NCBI GenBank assembly: GCA_964478815.1
Contig: CAYZKY010000073.1
Coordinates: 1 to 29,959, forward strand
Length of the DNA stretch: 29,959 nt
Origin: DASVNK01 sp964478815
GTDB taxonomy: Bacteria > Verrucomicrobiota > Verrucomicrobiia > Limisphaerales > SXQI01
Reading direction: 5' to 3'
Numbering within the stretch: the stretch's first letter is position 1; the number at the start of each line of letters is the position of its first letter. A program made the position numbers and the translations under genes. The notes under the pieces are model-generated. The model was not told the origin of the DNA. It did not search any database and was given only the letters and a program-made list of their open reading frames with translations. Positions 15,604 to 25,500 of the stretch are shown in pieces.

Positions 15604-16575
15604 ATGTCCGACCCGCCCGCTTCAGTTGTCGAGCCTGCGGCCGGTGCCGTCTCCGATCCCTGGCTCAGCGAGTTCCTCACCCATCTCGCGACGGATCGCA
15701 GCGCCTCCCCTTACACGCAGCGCAACTACCGGCAAGTCCTGTTGGAATTCGCGGGCTGGCAGCAATGCCAGTCGGGACGCCCGTGCGCCTGGCGCGAATG
15801 CGTGCGCGACGATTTCCGGGCCTACCTGCGTTTTCTCGGCCGCGAGAACTACGCCCGCGCGGCCATCCGGCTTCGCTTCTCCGCGCTGCGTTCCTTCTAC
15901 CGCTTCCTCGCGCGGCGCGGCCATGTGGCGGCGAGCCCGATCAAGAATCTTCTCATTCCCAGGCAGGAACGGCGGCTGCCCATGTTCCTCACACCGGCCC
16001 AGATGCTCGCCTTGTTGGAAGCCCCCTCTGCCGAGCTGGCGGCCCAGCTCGCGGCTGGCGCGCCTCCGGATGCGCACGCCTGCCGCCGTGATCGCGCGGT
16101 GCTGGAAACGATTTACTCCTGCGGCCTGCGCATCAGCGAACTCTGCGGCCTGCGCGGCGAAGATCTCGATGCTGCGGAGCGAATCCTTCGCGTCCGCGGC
16201 AAGGGCCGGAAGGAGCGGCTTGTCCCCATCGGCCAGTTCGCGCTCGACGCGATCCAGGCGTACCGCGCGGAGGTCGGTCCGCTCGAACCGGCCGCGCCCG
16301 TCTTTCTCGCCGATGCGGAGTCCCGTCGCGCCGTCGCGCCGTCGGTGTTGCAAAAGCGTCTCAAAGTGTATCTCGCGCGCGCCGGTCTGGATCCAAAACT
16401 CACGCCGCACAAGCTGCGCCACAGCTTCGCGACGCATCTGCTCGAGGCTGGCGCCGATCTGCGCAGCGTGCAGGAGCTGCTCGGCCACGCGCATCTGGCC
16501 ACCACGCAGGTCTACACGCACATCACCGTCGAGCGCCTGAAGCAGGCCTACCAGGCCGCGCATCCGCGCGCCTGA
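15604..16575 (+). CDS. xerC: Tyrosine recombinase, XerC/XerD type
   Basis: The product has 323 residues from the ATG at 15604 (MSDPPASVVEP). The N-terminal SAM-like core-binding domain is at about 18-115 (SPYTQRNYRQVLLEFAGW, ALRSFYRFLARRGHVAASP). The catalytic domain has all six expected residues: R176 in YSCGLRISEL, K200 in RGKGRKERLVPIG, H269 and R272 in HKLRHSFATHLLEAGADL, H295 in LLGHAHLATTQ, and nucleophile Y304 in QVYTHITVERLK. Length and motif spacing fit the Xer proteins that resolve chromosome dimers at dif sites rather than phage integrases, and there is no att site or cargo beside it. XerC versus XerD cannot be settled by eye; the symbol is the likelier of the two. It follows the DUF4175 gene closely and converges on the giant gene with a 10-base gap. 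Confidence 0.92.
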   Translation: MSDPPASVVEPAAGAVSDPWLSEFLTHLATDRSASPYTQRNYRQVLLEFAGWQQCQSGRPCAWRECVRDDFRAYLRFLGRENYARAAIRLRFSALRSFYRFLARRGHVAASPIKNLLIPRQERRLPMFLTPAQMLALLEAPSAELAAQLAAGAPPDAHACRRDRAVLETIYSCGLRISELCGLRGEDLDAAERILRVRGKGRKERLVPIGQFALDAIQAYRAEVGPLEPAAPVFLADAESRRAVAPSVLQKRLKVYLARAGLDPKLTPHKLRHSFATHLLEAGADLRSVQELLGHAHLATTQVYTHITVERLKQAYQAAHPRA

Positions 16576-16585
16576 GCAGGTGCGG

Positions 16586-19500
16586 TCAATCCTCGGCGGG
16601 CCGGACGCGCAGCAGGGCAGCCGGTTGCGCCGGCACTTCGAAAGTCCAATCGCTCGTCCGCACGGCGTTGCGGTGAAGGATCTGCCAGGAAGCGCCGTCG
16701 TTCAGACTGCGCTCGACCACATAGCCGGCTCCGAGCCTGCCGCCCGCGACCCGCCAGGAACGATGGGGCTGCCCCGCCTTCACCAATTCTCCATTCGGCT
16801 CCAGCAGCAATGAAGCGGCGCGCGCCCGGAACAGGCCATTGCCGACGACCGTTTCGCGATACTCGCCGCGCCCATCGGCCGAGAGCCAGAACTTCCCGCC
16901 AGGCGACCATGCCGCCAGATCGCTCGTGCGCTCGACCGATACCTGCTGGCCAGGATTGCCCGCGAGCCGGAACACGAACTGGCCTCCATCCAGGCGCGGC
17001 CAATCCTCCGGTCCCTGGCCGTTCAAACGGAGAGGCAGGTCCACCGAGAGCCGCGCCACTTCGTTCGTCACGCGGCCGATGCCGTTGTCCACGATCACGC
17101 TGTACACGCCTTGCGCCGAAGCGGCTTCGGCGGTCACCGGCAATTCCTCGCCCGTCGCGCCGGGGATGGGCACGCCGTCCCGCAGCCATTGGTAGGAAGG
17201 CTCCGGCCCGGGCACTTCGACCGCCGAAGCCTGCAGGACCGCTTGCTCGCCCGCGCGAAGCTCCGCCCGCTCCGGCGGTTCGGTCGCGGCCACCGGCGGC
17301 AATCCGACCCGGCATTCGACCTCGATGGCGCCCGTCGCGCCGTTGGCTCCGTCCACCGCGAGATAATAAGTGCGGCCCGCCGCCACGCCGGGCAGGCGCA
17401 GCGCTTCCCCCACGGTGCAAGCCAGCGGCGCTGCGCCGAGCCGCCCCGTGCCGTAGACCGCGAGCACGACCGGAAAACTCGCGCGCGGCGTTTCGACGAC
17501 GAGAATTCCGGCCGCATCAGGACGCACCGCCAGCCACCGCGAATGATACCCGATCGTGCCGCAGTGGTTCGCCTCGCGTTGCTGGGTGGTGGCCGTCGTA
17601 TTGTCGATGATCTGCGTGCGTGGCAACCCAGCCGAGACGACGAGTGCCGGAGGCCCGGCCGCGAACGCCCGCAATCCGCCCGGGCCGGCCAGGCCGAGCA
17701 ATTCCTCGATCTTGTCGTAGGAACGCACCGCCGGATCGCTGCCGATTTCGATCACCGCCTCGCGGCTGCGCAAGAGCGTGGCGCCGCCGCTCACCGCCAC
17801 TTCATACGTGCCCACTTGGCTCGGCGCGATATTCGCCACCACGAGTTGCGGGCCGGTCGCCCCGGCGATGGGCGCGCCCCGGAAGCTCCATTGATACGCT
17901 TCCGCATTCTCCGCCACGACTTGCAAGGTCACCGTGTCGCCCGCGCGCACGGTGGCGCTGGCCGGATGCACCCGGATGACCGGTGCGAGCGGCGCGGCGA
18001 CATCGAGAATCCAGCTCAAGACCAGCCGGCCGGCCTCTTCTCCCAGGCCATCCACCGCGATGATATACGTGACGCCGCCGGCGGCGTTGAACTGCACTTC
18101 GCTGGTGAAGAAACCGCCGTGATCGTCGTCGTTCGCCACCTCCACGAGATTGTTCAGCGTGGAACCGGTATACACCGCCAGCAGCGTGTCGAAACTGCTG
18201 CCCACTGTATCCATCCAGACCTGCCCGGAGGCGGGCGCGGTCCAGGCGAACCACACCGAGTGCGTTCCCGGCTTGGCCGCATGCAGAGGCTCGCCCGCTT
18301 CGCGTGTGGCGAATGTGTTCGTGCTCGTGATCACGCCCTCGGGATCGGGCGCGAGGGCGACTCGATCCGCGAAGTTGTCCCCGGGCGGCGCGGGCCGGAG
18401 AGTGACGATGAGTTCCGCTGGCTGGCTCGTCACCGCGCCCGCTTCGTTCACCACCACCGCGGTGTACGCGCCGGCATCCTCCAGCGCGACGGGATCGATG
18501 ACCAGCACCGCCGCATTCGCCCCGGGAAGATTCTGTCCGTTCAGCCGCCATTGATACGTGAAGGGGCCGGTCCCGGCGCCCTCCACCTGAAACTGCGCGC
18601 GCTGGCCCGCCTGCACGATCTGGCCGGCCGGGCTGCGGCCGATCCGGGCGGATTCCAGCACTCGCACCGCCACCGGTCCGCTGACCGCCGCCCCGGCCGT
18701 GTTGCGGGCCTGCACCGAATAGTTTCCGGCGTCGCCTAAACCGGGCACTCCAATTTCGAAAGCTGACCCGGCGGCCCCCGAAATGGGGTTGCCCTCCTTG
18801 AACCATTCGTAGGCTGGTGGCGGATTGCCCGTCGCGAGAACTTCCAGCCGCAGTGCCTCTCCCGCACCGGCGACCACCGTCTGGCCCGCCAGTGCTGTGG
18901 TGAATTGCGGCGGCACCAGCACTTCGAGGCGCGCTGGATGGCTCACCACACGCCCCAAGGCGTTGCTCACCTCGACCGTGTATTCGCCTGCGTCGTTCGT
19001 GCTTGCCGCCGCGAAAGTGATCGAGCTGGAGATGGCTTCCGGCAGCACATACCCATCGCGCCGCCATTGATACGTGAGCGGTTCCGCGCCTGAGGCCAGC
19101 ACGCTCAACGTCGCGGAGGCTCCGGCCACCACCGTCTTCGCGGTTGGGGCTGTGATAATGGCCGGCTCCTGCGTGGGCATGAATCGATCGGCCACAATCA
19201 CGCTCAGAGACCCGTTCAGAAATCCGCCTTCGGAAATGATCTGCTGCCGCCCTGCCGCCCGATCCACCCGGATCAACCGGGGTTCCTGCTGAGCGATGAC
19301 CAGATTCCCATCCGGCTCCAGAGCGACATCGTAGGGATGCTCAATGAATCCGCCTTCGGCCACCGTGCTCACGGCGCGGGTGACGGGATGGAGGTAGCGG
19401 ATTTTATTGAGCGCGCTATCGGCGGCGCTGCCGAAATACACGCCTCCCTGCGCATCGACGGCGATGCCCCACGGCGAGCCCGGCCCCAGATTTTCCGCGA

Positions 19501-22500
19501 GCATCGCTTGCGTTCCCGCCGGTGTCGTCATCGCCAGCATCCGTCCGGAACCGATATCCGCGACGATCAATCTTCCGCCCGGTTCGAAGCCGACCCCGAT
19601 CGGCCCGCCCATAAAGCCTTCGCTCGCAAACTTCGCTTGCGCGCCGGTGGCGGGATCGATGCGCAAGATCGCGGTGTAGGGCGCGGCATACACCGAGGCG
19701 TAAAGGAAACCGTCCGGTCCGAACGTGAGCCCGGCCGTGAACGTGTCCAGCGATTTCAGGCCCAGCAGGCCCTCGGTCGAGACCACCGTTTTCCCGCCGG
19801 TTTGTAGGTCCAGCCGGCTGATGGTTTGGGCATGCTCGAGCACATATAGCACGGTGGGCGAAGCCAGGGTCAAATCATGCACGCCCGTGAAATCGCCCAG
19901 TTTCGTTTGTGCGCCGGTCGCCGGATCGACCTTGATGACCGTTCCCGTTCCATCGTTGCCGACGAGAATGTCTCCCGGTCGAACGGTGAATGGAGCCGTT
20001 TCGGAATGGATCAGCGCGAGCCGGGCGGTCGCGCTCGGCGCTTTCGAGACGAAGTTGCCGACTTCCACGCTGTAATCGCCCTGATCGGCTTCCTGAAAGC
20101 TGGCGATGACCAGCGAGGCCGCCGTTTGTCCGGCGAGCAGGGTGCCGTTGCGATACCATTGATAAGCCAGCGGTGCCGAGCCCCGAGCCGCCACTTTCAA
20201 CTCGGCCCGCTGTCCCGCTGGAAGGCTGTTGCCGGTCGGTTGCTGCGTGATGATCGGTCCCTCCGGCAGCCCCAGTTTGAAGCCCTGCAGGCCCAAAAGA
20301 TCCGCCGGGGGCGCGCTGCCCCCACCGGTCGTGACCGTCAGAATTTCCGACATGCCCGTCAAGCCACCAGCCACCAGCGTCTCCTCGAAACTCGCGGCCA
20401 GTCCGGCTTTCCACGCCCGCACCTGCACCGCCGCCGCCGCACCGGCCGGCACGGAGGGAATCGACCGCGTCACGGCCACCCAGTACCCGGCCGCGTTGCC
20501 CTCCCGGAACGGAACGGCTGGCCCCACCGCCGTCAGTGTTTCTGCCGTCGGCCCGGCGTAAAGCTGCGCGAAATACGTGGCCCCGGCCAAGCGTGTCAAC
20601 CCATCGAACTCGAAGACCGGAGCGTCGATCCCCGCGGCGGGCAGCAAATTGCCGAAAGTCACGGCTCCCCCTGCCGGTTCGAGCTGGATCGTCGCATCCA
20701 CGCTCCGGACGGTGCCGTCCGCGTTCGCGATCTCCACCCAATAGGTGCCTTCGGTCGCGGGCCCCGCTGCCGGCAAAGTCAGCGTCGCCCCGGTGGCCCC
20801 GGCCACGGCGGTGCCGTTGCGGTACCATCGGTAAGTTTTCGGCTCCCGCCCCGAGACTCCCACTTCCAGCGAAACGATGGCTCCCGGCCGCACGCTCTGC
20901 GAACGCGGCTGCTGGCCGATCACCGGCGGCGCGAACACTTTCAGCACCGCGTCCGCGCTCGTCACCGTCCCCGCCAGGTTCGTCACCACCACCCGGTAAG
21001 TCCCCTCATGAACGGGCTGAGCATTCGGAATCGAAAGCACGGCCTCCCGCCCATTCGGCAGATCGATCCCGTTCCAGTACCACTGATAACCCAGCAGAGT
21101 CCCTTCGGCCTGCACTTCGAGCGTGGTGGCCGTTCCCGCCGTGGCCGTGTGTCCCACCGGTTGCGTCACCAATCGCGGCGGCGCGTAAATGGTCACGACT
21201 GCGGGCCGGCTTCTCACTTTAAGCCCGCCGCCGGTCACTTCCACCCGATAGCTGCCGCTCTGGTCGGCTCGCGCCGGCGCGATCTGCAACGTCCGGTCCG
21301 TCGCCCCGGCCAACGGCTGATCATCCCGCCACCATTGATATTCCAGGCCGCCTTGCGCCACGGCATCGATGCTCAGTTCCAGCGTGTTCCCCTCCGCCAG
21401 ATCGAGCTTCTCCGGCAACTGGCTCGTCAACTCCAGCAGCAAAGCCGGCCGAACCGCCGTCTCGATCAACCCATGGTAAGGACCCCGCGCGCGGGCGGCT
21501 GTCGCGTACAATTCGCCCGACAGCGACTCATCGTTCCATCCCCCCAAACGGTTGCCCCCGCTGCGCGCCCGGAGGTGATTCATCAGAGTGTAGTCCTCGC
21601 CCCCGCCTGAGCCGTTGCTCGGTTCTCCCGAATCCCAAAAAGTGAAAGTCACCGGCTCTCCACTTACCCATTCGAAGCGCCCTTCCGTTTGCGCGTCGTT
21701 AAATCCGATCCAAAACGTCTGCGTCGCCGCCGTGCCGATGACGAACTCGCGCGTGGCCCAGCTTTGTTCCTCGGCCGCATTCACCGTGATCAGATGCCCC
21801 GCCTGGCTGCGCGCCTCCGCCTCCGCGTCGATCCAGTGGTGCCGCCCCGCCGTCAGCGCATAATAATGCCCGTTCGTGGCCCACCGTGTCCACACCACCA
21901 CCGCGGCCGGTTCGCTGATCGTCGCCCCGCTCCCGCCCCGCACGATCACCGAATATTCGCCGGCATCGACCGTCGCGAGATTGGTCAGCACCAGCACCGC
22001 CTCCGTCCGCCCCGGCAAGTCCACCCCGTTCTTCCGCCATTGATAGCTCAGCGGCCCGGCCCCCTCCGCCTGCACGCGCAAGGCCAATTCCGTTCCCACC
22101 CACACGGCGGGCGCCGAGGGCTGAGCCGTGATCGCCGGCGCCAGCGCCGGATTCGCTCCCGTTTCGATAATCCCGTAGTACGGCCCATCGCTGATGCGTG
22201 AATTCAGGTCGGTTCCGGCTCGCGCCGCGTCGTTCCACGATCCGATCGCCCCGGAATTGTAGTCCGCCGTCGACCAGTTCATCGCCGCCCAGTCCTCGAT
22301 TCCGCCCGACCCATTGTTCGGCTCGTTCGCCTCCCAGTTCTGGTATGTCACCGGCGCACCGCTGCTCCATTCGAAGGTCCCCTCCCGCCGAGCATCGGTC
22401 AGTCCGATCCAGTAGACGGCGTAGCGATTCGGCCCCGTCAACAGCCACTCGTTCAGAAACGCCTGCTCCGCCGCCGAATTGATATCCACTAGGTGCCCCC

Positions 22501-25500
22501 CGAGTTGCACCGCCTCCGCCTCCGCTGCCGGCCAATCCAGCCGTTGCGACGTCAGCCGGTAATACCGGTCGTTCCCTCCCTCCGCCGCCCGCCACTGCAC
22601 CCAGCCCGGCAGCACTTCCAGCCGGACTGTCGATGACCAGGTGCTCCCCATGTCGTCCGCCACGAGCACCGCGTACTCCCCCGCCTGATCGGCCGTCACG
22701 GCAGGCCGGGTCAGCGTGGCCGTGTCGGCTCCAGCCACCGCGCCTCCATCGAGATACCATTGATACCGCAAGGAGCCCGTCCCTTCCGCCGCCACCGTCA
22801 GCATCGCCGCGCTTCCCGCCGCCACCGCCTGCGAATCGCTCAATGCCACGATGCGTGGGCCACTTGCCGACGGCACCGCGAGCCCGCTCGAGAATTCCGA
22901 CGTGTTGCCGGACTCGTCCGTCGCCGTCGCGGTGATGACCACCCCGGCCGGCTGGCTCGCGAAGGTCGGCTCGAACGACGCATTCCCCGATCCGTCGGTT
23001 CGCACCGTCACCGAGCCGAGATACCGCTGCCCTCCCGCCGAGAATTGGGCAGCATCGGGAGACGTCGCATAAAAATCGATCGCATACGCCGCATTCACCC
23101 GGCTGTTCAAGGTTCCGCGCACTCGCAGGCCCCCCGCGCTGGTCGCCGCGCTGAGCACCGGATAGTTCTGCAAACCATTAGCTCCGGCATCGACGTCTCG
23201 GACGTCGTTCGGGTTCGACCCCCACGAGTAGTTCTGTCCATTCCGTGTCGCCAGGTCGATCCCCAGCAGCCCGTTGGCGTAGATCGAATTGCCCCGAATC
23301 GCCGTATTGGTTCCGTTCCAGACCAACACGCCCGGATCGCGGTGAAATGCGATCACATTCCCCTCGCCCTGGTTCGGTCCTCCGATGATCGCGCCATGCA
23401 CGCTCCAGTTGTCGATCCCGCGGTAGCCATTAGGCAACGGCCGGTGGCCGGTCGCATCCGTCCCGATCCGGTTCCCCAAAATGCGCACGTTCACCGCATT
23501 ACTCCAAAACGCGATGCCGAATCCCCCGTTGCCCGAGATCAAATTCCCGGCACCCGGCTCGGACCCGCCGATGATCGAATCGCGAATGGGCGAGGCCGGC
23601 TGATCGCTGCCGATCCACACCCCGCTGTAACGATTAGAAATCGCCATCGTGCCCGTGATATCGGTGCCGATGAAATTCCCCTGCACGTAATTGCTGAACG
23701 AACCATTCCGCAGGATGACCCCTTCCCCACCGTTTCCCGAAATGAGGTTTCGATGGTTTGCGGTCGTCCCGCCGAGGACATTCAGGGGCGAGCGGTCCCA
23801 GAATTCCACGCCGCCGTAGTTGTTGCCGACGCGTCTTGTGCCGCTGGCATCCGTGCCGATTCGATTCCCGATCACCTCGTTCGCGCTGGCGCCGGTTCGC
23901 AGGATGACGCCGGCCGCCCGATTGCCGGAAATCACATTCCCGGCCGCGGCTTCCAATCCGCCGATAATGTTCGATCGGGCGCCTTCCGCCACATGCACGC
24001 CATGGTTGTTCCCGAACGCGCGGGTCCCTGATGCATCCACCCCGATATGGTTCCCCGCCACCACGTTGTCATGCGCGCCGGGATTCAGCAGGAACACCCC
24101 GTCCTGTCCGCTGCCCGCAATGGTGTTCCCCGCGCCCGCCATTCCGATGCGGTTGCGTGGCGCATTGTCGAGGAAGACACCCCAATTGCTATTCCCCAGC
24201 ACGGCCAATCCCGTGTGATCCGTCCCAATCAAGTTCCCCGCCACCACGTTGTTCGATGAACCCGCGCCTTGCAGTTTGACGCCATCGTACACATTGCCCG
24301 AGATCAAATTCCCCTGCCCTGGCTCAGTTCCGCCCACCGTCACCCCAGGCGTCTCCAAGACCATTACTCCCATCCAGGAATTTGGAATCTTGCGCGTGCC
24401 CGTGATGTCCGTGCCGATGTAGTTGCCTTGGATCAAAGCGCCAGGCAGCGACGTATTCGCTAGCTCGATCCCTGCCTCACCGTTTCCAGAAATGAGATTT
24501 CGGGCTGCCGGATTGGATGCTCCGATGACAAGCCCGCTCACAGCGTCCCATGCCCGGATGCCTTTCCAATTGTTGCGGAGCGCTCGCGTCCCGGTGGTGT
24601 CCGTGCCAATTCGATTTCCAAAAATAGACGCATTTTTGACCCCTCTGTCCGAACGATCCGCGGGTAAGCGTGTTGACAAGGCGATGCCATGACCTTCGTT
24701 GCCGGAGATGAGATTGCCGAGCCCTGAGCCGATCCCTCCTATCATCACATTCTCTGTGTCGTAAATCGCCAGGCCTTCCCACATATTTGGAATGGCACGA
24801 GTCCCGGTCACATCCGTGCCGATGTAGTTTCCGTATACCGCATTGCCAGAACTCCCTGGAATACCGGCAACGTGAATTCCCCCACCCCGGTTGCCGGATA
24901 CGATATTTCGATCTCCCGCCAGGGATCCCCCGACCACATTGTCGGGTGAATTGAAGATTCCTAGCCCACCTTCTCCATTCCCCCTTCGGATCGTCCCCGT
25001 CGGATCCGTCCCAATAAAGCAACCCACGATCCGGTTGTTTCCTAGCTCCGGGTTCCATCCGATATGAATGCCCCAGCTCTTGAAGCTGTTGACGCACAAG
25101 GCCCGGATCACGCAGTTCTTGGTGCGAATGCTCAGCCCGTTCACATCGCCCGCGCCCGCCGCCTGATCCCCGCGAATCTCGATCTGCGGCGTCCCGGCAT
25201 ATCCGGGCTGCGTCGAGCCGTCGATCGTCACCGGCGCCACCACATCCGCGAATGCCGTCCCCGGCTGGATGACGTGCGGCCCCGTCCCCGGAATGTTGAA
25301 GTGGATCGCATACCCTCCCGTCGTTCCCGCGACGCTGTTAATGGCCTGCCGCAGCGAGCCCGGCCCCGCGTCGTCCGTATTCGTCACCGTGAACACCTGC
25401 GCTCCCGTCGGCGCCGCCGGCGTCGTGGGGGTCACCGTCGAGTAGGCCACCGTCATTTGCTTCCGGAACCGCCATTGCGTGCTGTCGTCGAACTCATCCA

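Noticed and set aside
15604..16575. Tyrosine recombinase considered as the integrase of a genomic island
   Set aside because: It has Xer-type length and motifs, with no tRNA, att repeats or cargo genes beside it; a housekeeping Xer role is simpler.
22870..25400. Regular 200-base periodicity considered as a CRISPR-like or satellite array
   Set aside because: The periodicity is at the protein level (beta-helix repeats); DNA copies are diverged and lie within one open frame.
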